The notes below the pieces were generated by a model that was not told where the DNA came from, searched no databases, and worked only from the letters and a program-made list of their open reading frames with translations. A stretch of 64,000 nucleotides of DNA from Microtetraspora glauca (GTDB lineage Bacteria > Actinomycetota > Actinomycetes > Streptosporangiales > Streptosporangiaceae), in assembly GCA_001570385.1 (NCBI GenBank), contig BBYL01000018.1, positions 168,751 to 232,750 on the forward strand. Reading direction: 5' to 3'. Below are positions 8,300-16,521 of the stretch, in pieces. Each line of letters begins with the position of its first letter. Positions within the stretch are counted from its first letter, which is position 1. The position numbers were made by a program, and so were the translations under genes.

Positions 8300-9178
8300 G
8301 TGAGTCATGGAGTGTGCCCGCCGGACCTGCTCGGCGCGACGGACCTGCCCGATGGACGGACGCTGGGGTGGGCGCGGTGGGGAGCGCCGGACGGGACTCC
8401 GGTGCTGTTCTTCTCCGGCGCGGCGATGGGGCGGAGCCTCGGATTCGGCGCCGACGTGCTCGGCCGGCTCGGAGTACGGCTGATCGCGGTGGACCGTCCG
8501 GGGCTCGGCGCCTCCGGCCCCCGTCCGGGCCGGACGCTGGACGACTGGGCCTCCGACGTCGCGCACCTGGCCGAGCGGCTGGACCTCCCGGATTTCGGGA
8601 TCGTCGGCTTCTCCCAGGGCGCGCCGTTCGCGCTGGCCTGCGCGGCGGCGGGCCTCCCCAAGGCCGTGGCCGTGGTCTCGGGGCAGGACGACCTCCCCCA
8701 TCCGGCCTTCGCCGAACTGCTCGACCCGGGTGTGGCGGGCCTGCTCCACGCCGTGGCCGCCGATCCGGAGGGGTTCGAGGCGACGTTCGCCCAGGACGCC
8801 GACGCGGAGATGATGTGGCGGCTGGTCATCGGGACGAGCTCCGACGCCGATCTCGCCGTGTACACCGAACCGGCCTTCGCGGCGGCCTACCGCACGGCGC
8901 TGGAGGAGGGCTTCAGGCAGGGACCGGCGGGCTACGTCCGCGACCTCGTGCTGGCCTTCGGCCGCTGGCCGTTCGACCCGGCACTGATCGCCGTTCCGGT
9001 GGACCTCTGGTACGGCGGGCGCGACACCAGCACCGTCCACTCGCCGGACCACGGAGCGGAGATGTCGCGCCGGGTCCCCGCCTCGCGCAGGCACCTGCTG
9101 CCCGAGGCGGGCGGATCGCTGCTGTGGACCCACGCCGAGGAGATCCTGGCGTCCCTCCTGGACACGTTACGGCGCTGA
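8300..9178 (+). CDS. Alpha/beta-hydrolase
   Basis: This is a 292-residue alpha/beta-hydrolase-fold protein. The oxyanion region precedes VDRPGLGASG, the nucleophile elbow is GFSQG (Ser), the acid is in WYGGRDTST, and a C-terminal His in LLWTHAEE could complete the triad. Length and motifs fit esterase/haloperoxidase-like hydrolases, and the substrate cannot be named. Its 3' end overlaps the convergent small gene by about 12 bp. Confidence 0.82.
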   Translation: MSHGVCPPDLLGATDLPDGRTLGWARWGAPDGTPVLFFSGAAMGRSLGFGADVLGRLGVRLIAVDRPGLGASGPRPGRTLDDWASDVAHLAERLDLPDFGIVGFSQGAPFALACAAAGLPKAVAVVSGQDDLPHPAFAELLDPGVAGLLHAVAADPEGFEATFAQDADAEMMWRLVIGTSSDADLAVYTEPAFAAAYRTALEEGFRQGPAGYVRDLVLAFGRWPFDPALIAVPVDLWYGGRDTSTVHSPDHGAEMSRRVPASRRHLLPEAGGSLLWTHAEEILASLLDTLRR

Positions 9179-9433
9179 AGCGCCCGCGTCGTCGTCCGGC
9201 TCGTCACCCGGCGCGTCGCTCGCCGCCAGCCGGTCGAAGATCTCGATCGCGGCCTGCCGCACCTCGTCGGGCGTGATGCCGTCGAGCGCGACGCGGGCCT
9301 GGTCGATGTCGCGCGCGGTGGCGCAGCTGATCGCCACCGACGTTGCCGCCGCCTGGTGCAGCGATCCGGGCGGCGCGTTGTCCGCCATCTCCCTGGCACT
9401 CGTGGCGACGTCGAGGTTGTCTCTGGGGTTCAC
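9167..9433 (-). CDS. Small conserved hypothetical protein
   Basis: This 88-residue, Ala/Asp-rich soluble protein has an acidic C-terminus (DEPDDDAG). The GTG start at 9433 is preceded by GAGGAG at a good distance, and codon usage looks like its neighbours. It converges on the hydrolase gene and lies just downstream of the urease operon in the same direction. I do not recognise the family. The sequence reads as two or three amphipathic helices with no membrane segment. Confidence 0.55.
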   Translation of the reverse strand: MNPRDNLDVATSAREMADNAPPGSLHQAAATSVAISCATARDIDQARVALDGITPDEVRQAAIEIFDRLAASDAPGDEPDDDAGASAP

Positions 9434-9516
9434 GGCTCTCCTCAGACTGTAGGCGGCTCAGGTCATTGTCGGGTATGCGTGCGGTGCCGGACACGCAAGC
9501 GGCCGAAGTGCGCCGC

Positions 9517-10587
9517 TCAGTGCTTTCGGGGCTCGGGCGCGGGCACGCCGATGATGAGCCGGCGTGCGGCGTCCCACGCGGCGCGCAGCGCGTGGTTGAC
9601 CTGCGGTGACTCCTGCCCCAGGACGCGGATCCAGGCGCCGCGCTCCCCGGGCAGCACGCTGGCGCCGCCGCGCAATCCGGTGCCGGCGCCACCTTCACCC
9701 ATGCCGCCCGCGCCGCCCGTGCCGTTCAGGCCGGTCCGCGTGATCAGCGGGGCGAGGGCGTGGTGCAGCGTGTCGGCCACCTCGGACGCCGGGACCGCTC
9801 CGGTCACGACGAACAGCGAGGCCATCACCCCGGAGCCGCCGAACACGGCGGGCCCGGTCACCCCGGCGTCGCCGGGCACCAGCCGTACGGTGTCGGCGAA
9901 GATCGGCTCACCGTCCGGCCCGGCCACCTCCAGGTCGCCGCAGAAGGCCGCGTACGCGTGCCGCTCGCCGTGCGCCAGGCGGCCCGCGAGCAGCGTCTCG
10001 CCGATCACGACCGTGGCCGACGGGTCGGCCGTGACCTCGATCCGCTGGTAGTAGCGGGAATCCACGTACGGAATGGTCGCGTCGGGCAGGTACTCCAGAT
10101 AGCTGTCCGGACCGGCGGTGAGGCGGACGAGCTGCGTGGCGTAGTCCTGCTCCATCCGGTAGATCTTGGTGGCGGCCTGGGTGGTCAGGTGGACGGCCGT
10201 CCCCGGGCCGCACGCGACGTCCGTCCGGTAGCGGTCGCCCTGCAGGATCCCCCCGCCGGACGACAGCAGCAGGACGTACGCCATGTCCGGTCGCAGCGGG
10301 TCGTAATAGTGCGGCCGCATGATCTGCAGCGGTGATTTCTGGAAGTGCCCGGACAGCTCGGTACGCCGTACGGACCGGGTGAACGCCAGATCGAGCACGC
10401 CCACCTTGCCGGGACTTCCCACCGGCAGGGTGTCGGGGACCTGCGCGTACCGCGTGACGGTCTCCGGGATCCCGGAGACCGTGTACCACTCGGGAGCCAG
10501 CCGATCCACGGGATCCGCTGGATCCGCCGGGTCCACGGGGTCCGCCGGGGGTGTGTGGTCCGGGCTCTCTACCGTGCCGGTGAACAC
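9517..10587 (-). CDS. ureD: Urease accessory protein UreD
   Basis: This 356-residue protein matches UreD/UreH, the scaffold that binds apo-urease and recruits UreF-UreG for nickel insertion. Characteristic segments are LLSSGGGILQGDRY, the QAATKIYRM strand and LEYLPDATIPY. The GTG start overlaps the end of ureG by 19 bp. The N-terminus has a short Pro-Asp repeat (PADPVDPADPADPVD) that is probably disordered, and a Gly-rich insertion lies near residue 290. It is the last gene of the urease cluster. Confidence 0.92.
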   Translation of the reverse strand: MFTGTVESPDHTPPADPVDPADPADPVDRLAPEWYTVSGIPETVTRYAQVPDTLPVGSPGKVGVLDLAFTRSVRRTELSGHFQKSPLQIMRPHYYDPLRPDMAYVLLLSSGGGILQGDRYRTDVACGPGTAVHLTTQAATKIYRMEQDYATQLVRLTAGPDSYLEYLPDATIPYVDSRYYQRIEVTADPSATVVIGETLLAGRLAHGERHAYAAFCGDLEVAGPDGEPIFADTVRLVPGDAGVTGPAVFGGSGVMASLFVVTGAVPASEVADTLHHALAPLITRTGLNGTGGAGGMGEGGAGTGLRGGASVLPGERGAWIRVLGQESPQVNHALRAAWDAARRLIIGVPAPEPRKH

Positions 10588-11198
10588 GCCACCGCCATGC
10601 GCTCCTCGACGAAGTCGGCGACCTCCGGTACACCGGTCCCGGTCAGGCAGTCGGTCAGGATGACCGGCCGCTCGCCGCGCACGTCGTGCGCCGCCCCCTC
10701 CATGACCGCCAGGTCCGCCCGCACGTACTTCGCGATGTCGATCTTGTTGATGACGAGCAGGTCCGAGTCGGTGATGCCGGGGCCGCGCTTGCGCGGCATC
10801 TTGTCGCCCTCGGCCGTGTCCAGCACGAAGACGAAGACATCGGTGAGCGCCGGGCTGAACGTCAGCGTCAGGTTGTCGCCGCCGCTCTCGTACAGGAGCA
10901 CGTCGATGTCGGGGAAACGGTCGAGCAACTCGGCGCCGGCGGCGAGGTTCATCGTCGGGTCGTCGCGCACCGCCGTGTGCGGGCAGGCGCCGGTCTCCAC
11001 GCCGACGACCCGCTCGGGGGCGAGGATCCCGGCGAGCACCCGGCGGACGTGCTGGGCGTCCTCCTGGGTGTAGATGTCGTTGGTGATGACGCCGGGCCGG
11101 TGGCCCCGCTCGATCAGGATCGGCACCAGCGCCTCGATCAGGGCGGTCTTGCCGGAGCCCACCGGCCCGCCGATGCCTACCTTGAACACGTTCTGCAT
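10569..11198 (-). CDS. ureG: Urease accessory GTPase UreG
   Basis: This 209-residue SIMIBI GTPase drives nickel delivery to urease. P-loop GPVGSGKT is at about residues 10-17; TNDIYTQEDA, the nickel-binding ETGACPHTA (CPH motif), ESGGDNL and NKID follow. I chose ATG 11198 because AAGGAAG stands eight bases upstream and the homologous N-terminus begins there. No His-rich N-terminal extension is present. A 43-bp gap separates it from ureF. Confidence 0.96.
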   Translation of the reverse strand: MQNVFKVGIGGPVGSGKTALIEALVPILIERGHRPGVITNDIYTQEDAQHVRRVLAGILAPERVVGVETGACPHTAVRDDPTMNLAAGAELLDRFPDIDVLLYESGGDNLTLTFSPALTDVFVFVLDTAEGDKMPRKRGPGITDSDLLVINKIDIAKYVRADLAVMEGAAHDVRGERPVILTDCLTGTGVPEVADFVEERMAVACSPAR

Positions 11199-11241
11199 GG
11201 AGTCTTCCTTGTTCGTGCGTGCCGGGTGGTGAACGAGCCGG

Positions 11242-11934
11242 TCAGGTGGTGAACAGGCGGGCCGCCGCCCGCTCGTGCGCGGCGGACGCGGCGTCGGCGG
11301 CCGGGGTGGAGCTGTGGATGTCGCGCGGAACGCGGGCGGCGAGGGCCACCCGCGCCGCGTGCCCGATCTCGTCCCGCACGCTGTACAGGATCGACTGGGC
11401 CCGGCGGAAGTCGATCCGCCCGAGCCGTACGGCGGCGCTCGCCACGCCGGACGCGAACGAGAAGAGGTCACCGGTGACGGCGTTCTCGACGCCCACCCCG
11501 GAAGCGGCGTGCAGCGCGCCGACCACGACCGCGTGGTTGCCCGGCGTGGCCTTCGCGCGGACCAGATCCGACAGCCGGTCGGGCACCGGCCCGCCGAAGA
11601 CCAGGCAGGCAGTGTCGAGCACCTGCCGCCCGGTCCTGGTGGCGGCCGCGCGGATCTCGCGGTTGAGCTTGACCGCGTGCAGCCGCCGGTCGGCCGCGAC
11701 CAGCGCGTCCCAGTCGCCGGCGGTGACGGCCCGGTGCGCGAGGACCAGCGCCCTGCCGTCGCCCGGCCCGGCCGAGTGGCGGAGCAGGTCCACCAGGTAG
11801 GCGGTGACGTCCACCGGACCTTCCTGAACGAACCCCTCCAGGCCGTACGACAGCGTGTACCGGCCGCTCGGGAACGCCGAGTCGGTCAGCTGGAGCTGGG
11901 CCAGCAGCGGCCCCGGGTCCGTTCGCACGCTCAC
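11242..11934 (-). CDS. ureF: Urease accessory protein UreF
   Basis: This is a 230-residue all-helical UreF, the checkpoint protein between UreD and UreG in nickel insertion. Typical features are QLTDSAFPSGRYTLSYGLEGFVQEG at the N-terminus and the LGRIDFRRAQSILYSV region. Its GTG/ATG start overlaps the ureC stop by four bases. The protein is cytoplasmic. Confidence 0.92.
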   Translation of the reverse strand: MSVRTDPGPLLAQLQLTDSAFPSGRYTLSYGLEGFVQEGPVDVTAYLVDLLRHSAGPGDGRALVLAHRAVTAGDWDALVAADRRLHAVKLNREIRAAATRTGRQVLDTACLVFGGPVPDRLSDLVRAKATPGNHAVVVGALHAASGVGVENAVTGDLFSFASGVASAAVRLGRIDFRRAQSILYSVRDEIGHAARVALAARVPRDIHSSTPAADAASAAHERAAARLFTT

Positions 11935-13655
11935 GCCAGGAAGAACAGCTGGGTGAGCGGCAGCGACCGGGCCGGCTCGATCGTGGCGTGCTCTCCGTCC
12001 ACCGTGACCTTGTACGTCTCCGGATCCACCCGGATCTCCGGCAGGGCGTTGTTGCGGATCATGTGCTGCTTGGTGACCGCGCGGGTGTTCCGGACGGGGC
12101 GGATGATGCGCTGCAGGCCCAGCTTCTCCGGGACGCCCGCCGCGATGGCCGCCTGCGACATGAAGGTGACGTTCGTCTTCGGCAGGGCCCGGCCGAAGGC
12201 CGCGAACGTGGGCCGGAAGTAGACCGGCTGCGGAGTGGGCAGTGAGGCGTTCGGGTCGCCCATCTGGGACCAGATGATCATCCCACCCTTGATCACGATG
12301 TACGGCTTGGCGGCGAAGGACGTCATCGGCCAGATCACGATGTCGGCGATCTTGCCGTCCTCCAGGGAACCGATCGCGTCCGCCACGCCCGTGGTACGGG
12401 CCGGGTTGATGGTGAGCTTCGCCAGGTAGCGCAGCACCCGGAAGTTGTCGTTGCGCTCGGAGTCCTCCGGCAGCCTGCCGCGCCGCTCCTTGCAGAGGTG
12501 GGCGACCTGGAACGCCCGGGTGAAGGTCTCGCCGATCCGGCCCATCGCCTGGGAGTCGGACGAGACCATGCTGATCACGCCCAGGTCGTGCATCACGGTC
12601 TCGGCGGCGATCGTCTCGGCGCGTACGCGGCTGTCGGCGAAGGCCACGTCCTCCGGCACGTCGTGGCTGAGGTGGTGGCAGACCATCACCATGTCGAGCA
12701 GTTCGTCGACCGAGTTCACCGTGTAGGGCAGCGTCGGATTGGTCGACGAGGGCAGCACGTTCGGCTCACCGGTGACGCGGAGCAGGTCGGGGGCGTGCCC
12801 GCCGCCCGCGCCCTCGCTGTGGAACGTGTGGATCGCCCGCCCGTTGAATGCGTCGATCGAGTCCTCGACGAAGCCGCTCTCGTTGAGGCTGTCGGTGTGG
12901 ATCGCGATCTGGATGTCGTACTCGTCGGCGACGCGCAGGGAGGTGTCGATGACGGCGGGCGTCGTCCCCCAGTCCTCGTGGACCTTCAGCGCGCACGCCC
13001 CGGCGAGGATCTGCTCCGTGAGCGGTCCGGGGAGGCTGCTGTTGCCCTTGCCCATCAGGCCGATGTTGATCGGCAGCGACTCGAACGACTGGAGCATGGC
13101 GCCGATGGCCCACGGGCCCGGCGTGCAGGTGGTGCCCCGGCTGCCGTCTGAGGGGCCGACGCCGCCGGCGATCAGCGTGGTGATGCCGTTGCTGAGCGCG
13201 GCCTCGACCTGCAGCGGGGAGAGCAGGTGGACGTGCGGGTCGATCGCGCCCGCTGTGGCGATCATGTGCTCGCCGGAGAGTACCTCGGTGCCCGGCCCGA
13301 TGATGAGCCGCCGGTCCACGCCGTTCTGGGTGTGCGGGTTCCCCGACTTGCCGATCCCGGCGATCAGGCCGTCCTTGATGCCGATGTCCCCCTTGACCAC
13401 GCCGAGGATCGGGTCGATGACCACCACGTTGGTGATCACCATGTCGAGGGCGACGGTCGAGTTGGTCGAGGCGGGGTCTGCGGCCATGCCGTCGCGGACG
13501 GTCTTGCCGCCGCCGTACACGGCCTCGTCGCCGTAGCAACCGGCGTTGTGGTCCTTCTCCACCTCGACGACGAGGTTGGTGTCCGCGAGCCGGAACCGGT
13601 CGCCGACCGTGGGGCCGAACATGTCGGCGTACTGCCGGCGGCTCATGGTGGTCAT
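11931..13655 (-). CDS. ureC: Urease subunit alpha UreC
   Basis: This 574-residue catalytic subunit hydrolyses urea to ammonia and carbamate. All metal and catalytic residues can be placed: HVH at 141/143, the carbamylated Lys at 224 (ALKVHED), His226, His253 (IHTD), His279 (FHSEGAGGGH), the flap Cys326-His327 and Asp367 (SSDSQA). These sit at a constant offset of seven from Klebsiella urease numbering. The sequence is a divergent lineage: IDPHVHLLSP stands where IDTHIHFICP is usual, and ALKVHED replaces GLKIHED. A few extra residues occur in the N-terminal EKDHNAGCYGDE segment. Its start overlaps the ureB stop. Confidence 0.97.
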   Translation of the reverse strand: MTTMSRRQYADMFGPTVGDRFRLADTNLVVEVEKDHNAGCYGDEAVYGGGKTVRDGMAADPASTNSTVALDMVITNVVVIDPILGVVKGDIGIKDGLIAGIGKSGNPHTQNGVDRRLIIGPGTEVLSGEHMIATAGAIDPHVHLLSPLQVEAALSNGITTLIAGGVGPSDGSRGTTCTPGPWAIGAMLQSFESLPINIGLMGKGNSSLPGPLTEQILAGACALKVHEDWGTTPAVIDTSLRVADEYDIQIAIHTDSLNESGFVEDSIDAFNGRAIHTFHSEGAGGGHAPDLLRVTGEPNVLPSSTNPTLPYTVNSVDELLDMVMVCHHLSHDVPEDVAFADSRVRAETIAAETVMHDLGVISMVSSDSQAMGRIGETFTRAFQVAHLCKERRGRLPEDSERNDNFRVLRYLAKLTINPARTTGVADAIGSLEDGKIADIVIWPMTSFAAKPYIVIKGGMIIWSQMGDPNASLPTPQPVYFRPTFAAFGRALPKTNVTFMSQAAIAAGVPEKLGLQRIIRPVRNTRAVTKQHMIRNNALPEIRVDPETYKVTVDGEHATIEPARSLPLTQLFFLA

Positions 13656-14233
13656 CAGGACTCTCCCTTCTTGGTGGTCCGGGGCTTGGCCGCCCTCTTC
13701 GGTTTCTCGGGTGTCTCGGCCGCCTTCGCGGGCTTGGCCGCCTTGGCGGGTTTGGCGGGCTTCTCGGCCTTCGCCGGCTTTCCCGGCTTCTCGGCCTGCG
13801 CCGCCGTGACCGGCTGCATGACCTCTCCGGTGTCGGTGAAGCCGAAGGCCCGCAGCTTCATCAGGGCGACGGCGTGGGTCCGCCCCGAGCGGATGGACCC
13901 GTTGACCAGGCCGCTGAAGCCCACCAGGCGCAGGCCGCCGCCGTACTCGACGAGGGGCACCTCACGCGTGTCGCCCGGTTCGAGGCGGACCGCGGTGCCC
14001 GCCGGGATGTCCAGGCGCATGCCGAAGGCCGCGTCCCGGTCGAAGGCGAGCGCCCGGTTGGCCTCGAAGAAGTGATAGTGCGAGCAGACCTGGACGGCCC
14101 GGTCCCCGGTGTTCCGCACGGTCAGCGTCGTCTTCCTGCGGCCCACGTTGATCTCGATGGGCTCGTCGCCGTACAGGTATCTCTCGCCGTGCGGCAGGCG
14201 CTCGTGCGCGTCGGCTCGTGCTTTGGTCGCCAT
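13655..14233 (-). CDS. ureB: Urease subunit beta UreB with basic C-terminal tail
   Basis: Residues 1-135 are a normal beta subunit (GDEPIEINVGRRKTTLTVRNTGDR, VCSHYHFFEANRALAFDR, SIRSGRTHAVALMK). The remaining roughly 57 residues are a low-complexity Lys/Ala/Pro tail built from KPAKA-type repeats, resembling histone-H1-like or cell-wall-linker tails. Usual beta subunits are about 100-130 residues long. The ATG lies 10 bp after the CbiX-like gene, and the 3' end overlaps ureC. The tail is encoded in the same frame with no sign of frameshift. Confidence 0.93.
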   Translation of the reverse strand: MATKARADAHERLPHGERYLYGDEPIEINVGRRKTTLTVRNTGDRAVQVCSHYHFFEANRALAFDRDAAFGMRLDIPAGTAVRLEPGDTREVPLVEYGGGLRLVGFSGLVNGSIRSGRTHAVALMKLRAFGFTDTGEVMQPVTAAQAEKPGKPAKAEKPAKPAKAAKPAKAAETPEKPKRAAKPRTTKKGES

Positions 14234-14242
14234 GGCTCCCTC

Positions 14243-15010
14243 TCAGTGGCCGTGGTTGCGGTCGTGGTGGTGGTGCTCGTGCCGGCCGGACGGCGCGGCG
14301 GCGAGGCCGTCGTCGCGATGCTCGGCCCATCGGTGCTCGGCGGCGGCGACCCGCCGCCCGACCAGTTCCTCCAGGGCGACGGGGGAGAGCAGCGGGCCCG
14401 ACCCGGTCGCGCCCTCGGGTACGACGGGCTCGACGAACGAGGCCGGGACGACGACCACGTGCCGGGCGCCGAGCAGGCGGCATCGGGTCACGCCCTCCGC
14501 CACGTCCGGATCCCCGCCGATCAGCGCGACCTCGACCCAGCGACACCCGCTGTGCTGCCGGGCGAGCCGGGCCACCCGGAACAGCTCGGCGTCCTCCGCG
14601 GCGGACGCCGCCGGCGCGGCGACCAGGATCGCCCGCTCCTCCGGCTCCGGTACGGCGACCCGCCCGGCCGCGGCCCGGATCCACCCGACCAGGTGGTCCG
14701 CCGTGGCGAGGGCGGGCGCCAGCAGCAGCTCACCCGGCTCGCGGCCACGGCTGTTCCAGCGAAGCACCTGCGCGACGTCGTCGACGAGCCCGGCGTCCCG
14801 TCCCAGGGTCATCGGGACGACGACGGCCGGCCGGCGGGTCAGCGTGTGCAGCCCCGAGCCGACTCCGGTGACGGTCTCCCGGCAGAGCCCGCGCAGTGCG
14901 CTGCCGTACCCGCTCTCGTGCCCTCCCACGAGCACGACCTCGCGCGTCACCCTCACCGCCGCCGTCTCCGCCGCGTCCTCGGTCGCCGCCCGGGTCCGGA
15001 CCGCCGACAC
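14243..15010 (-). CDS. CbiX-like chelatase homologue with His-rich tail
   Basis: This 255-residue protein has two CbiX/sirohydrochlorin-chelatase-like halves. The first starts VVLVGGHESGYGS, keeping a His at the metal site. The second has AILVAAPAAS where the metal-site HGS is expected, then WVEVALIGGDPDVAEGVTRC and VVVVPASF. The last 13 residues contain seven His (HEHHHHDRNHGH), a classic nickel/zinc-binding tail like that of UreE or HypB. It sits between ureA and ureB, two bases after the ureA stop, and no ureE is found in the cluster. I infer a nickel chaperone or store for urease. A tetrapyrrole chelatase role is the alternative. Confidence 0.75.
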   Translation of the reverse strand: MSAVRTRAATEDAAETAAVRVTREVVLVGGHESGYGSALRGLCRETVTGVGSGLHTLTRRPAVVVPMTLGRDAGLVDDVAQVLRWNSRGREPGELLLAPALATADHLVGWIRAAAGRVAVPEPEERAILVAAPAASAAEDAELFRVARLARQHSGCRWVEVALIGGDPDVAEGVTRCRLLGARHVVVVPASFVEPVVPEGATGSGPLLSPVALEELVGRRVAAAEHRWAEHRDDGLAAAPSGRHEHHHHDRNHGH

Positions 15011-15012
15011 GC

Positions 15013-15318
15013 TCAGCCGCCGACGGGGTCGTGGCAGGAGACCAGCTTGGTGCCGTCCGGGAAGGTCGTCTCGATCTGCATGAGCGGGAGCATCTCGCGC
15101 ACGCCGTCCATCACATCCTCGGGGCCGACCACGTGCTTGCCCAGCTCCATGCAGTCGGCGACGCTCTTGCCGTCGCGCGCGGCCTCCAGGATCGCCGCGC
15201 TGACCAGCGCCACCGTCTCGCTGTAGTTCAGCTTCAGCCCGCGTTCCCTGCGCTTGGCGGCCAGGTCGGCCACGACGTAGATCAGCAGCTTGTCGATTTC
15301 GCGCGGTGTGAGGTTCAT
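15013..15318 (-). CDS. ureA: Urease subunit gamma UreA
   Basis: This 101-residue gamma subunit begins MNLTPREIDKLL and contains GLKLNYSE, MELGKHVVGPEDVMDGV and the TFPDGTKLVSCHDP end. I chose ATG 15318 because of the AAAGGGAAA site just upstream and the standard family N-terminus, although the frame stays open a little further upstream. It is the first subunit gene, 40 bp after the urea transporter gene. Confidence 0.95.
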   Translation of the reverse strand: MNLTPREIDKLLIYVVADLAAKRRERGLKLNYSETVALVSAAILEAARDGKSVADCMELGKHVVGPEDVMDGVREMLPLMQIETTFPDGTKLVSCHDPVGG

Positions 15319-15358
15319 GGGTTTCCCTTTCTTGCGCGGTTCCTCCACCCGGCCCGGG

Positions 15359-16321
15359 TCATGTCCGGCGGAGCCGGGACAGCACCGGTACGGCGGCGAG
15401 GAACACCCAGGTGACGAGGACGAACGGCCAGGTGAGCGTGTGGCCGCCGAACGGCATGAAGAAGTTGGTGATGGCCGCGGTCAGGGCGGTGGCCGAGGTC
15501 GCGCCGATCACCGCGTACAGGACGCCGAGCGGCGACAGGGCGACGAAGACGCCGCAGAGCGCCATCGCCGTCAGGACGGCGTTGTAGCCGTACAGTCCGG
15601 CGGCGACGTGGGCGGCGGGCGCGCCCAGGGCCCAGGCGACGAACATGCCGAGCAGGCTGGAGAGGACCGCGGCGGCCGCGGCGACCCGGCTCGCCACCAG
15701 CAGCCCGACCAGGAAGATGAGGCCGACGTACCACTTGTCCTGGAAGAAGATCTGGCCGATCCCCCGGAACATGCCCTGCCAGACGTCGTTCCAGGACAGC
15801 GTGACGGGGCCGTGCGCGGCGGACGGCGGCGCCGGTCCGATCCTGCCCCGCGCCACGTACTGGAAGGAGAAGGCGGCGAGCAGCATGACGGTGGTGATCA
15901 CGCAGAACGGCGCGGTGAGGGTCGGCAGGTTGTACGGCGTCAGCACGCTGTTCAACGCCGACGTGAGCACGCTTCCGCCGATGCACCCGCCGATGGTCAA
16001 CAGCATGGTCACCCAGCTCGTCCCGAAGTACAGGACGAAGGCCACGCCGATGAGCGTGCCGGGGAAGCCTTCCAGCCCGAGCCGGATCCGATCCGGCGCG
16101 GCGCCGAACACGTACGCGGTGAGTGTGGCCACCCCCGAGCCGAGCAGGCCGAACATCCCGTACTGCCAGCCGCCGACGAACAGGGCGACGATGAAGAGGA
16201 CGCCGGTCCAGTAGCTGGCCATGAAGTCGACCTGACCGACACCCCTGATCACGGGAAGCAGCGCGACCAGCGGCGGGCGTCGCATGGCTTCGGCGAGCGG
16301 GTGCGGGGTCGCGGGTGTCAA
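15359..16321 (-). CDS. Urea transporter (UT family)
   Basis: This 320-residue membrane protein of the SLC14/UT channel family forms a passive urea pore. The two family repeats are visible: GVGQVDFMASYWTG / LEGFPGTLIGVAFVL, and GIGQIFFQDKWYVG / ALGAPAAHVAAGLYGYNAVLTA. The NLPTLTAPFCVIT and MPFGGHTLTWPFVL half-helix motifs are also present. The TTG at 16321 has GGGAGAGG upstream, while the first internal ATG (16285) has no ribosome-binding site. It lies directly upstream of ureA in the same direction, so urea uptake and hydrolysis are probably co-transcribed. Confidence 0.85.
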   Translation of the reverse strand: MTPATPHPLAEAMRRPPLVALLPVIRGVGQVDFMASYWTGVLFIVALFVGGWQYGMFGLLGSGVATLTAYVFGAAPDRIRLGLEGFPGTLIGVAFVLYFGTSWVTMLLTIGGCIGGSVLTSALNSVLTPYNLPTLTAPFCVITTVMLLAAFSFQYVARGRIGPAPPSAAHGPVTLSWNDVWQGMFRGIGQIFFQDKWYVGLIFLVGLLVASRVAAAAAVLSSLLGMFVAWALGAPAAHVAAGLYGYNAVLTAMALCGVFVALSPLGVLYAVIGATSATALTAAITNFFMPFGGHTLTWPFVLVTWVFLAAVPVLSRLRRT

Positions 16322-16521
16322 GGAGTGGCCTCTCCCGGGACGAGGACATGCCGTGGTGAGGGCGTGCTTCTCGCCGGCTTATTTCCGCGCGGCCGCCGCC
16401 GGACGCGTCCCTGGGCGATGAAGGGACCGGCTACGGAGGAAGACTTTGCCTTACCCGCGCCTCGCCGATTCGTGGACGAGGAAGGAACAGAAGGTGATCC
16501 TGCTCCGTTAAGCGAGGTTCC

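Noticed and set aside
13655..13835. Separate nucleoid-protein gene fused by error to ureB
   Set aside because: The tail is in frame, contains no independent start or ribosome-binding site, and ends by overlapping ureC as expected for ureB.
16322..16521. GlnR box between the urea transporter and amt genes
   Set aside because: I could not find a convincing pair of GTNAC-n6-GAAAC-type half-sites; only a weak GTTAAG/GGTTCC resemblance near 16508-16519.
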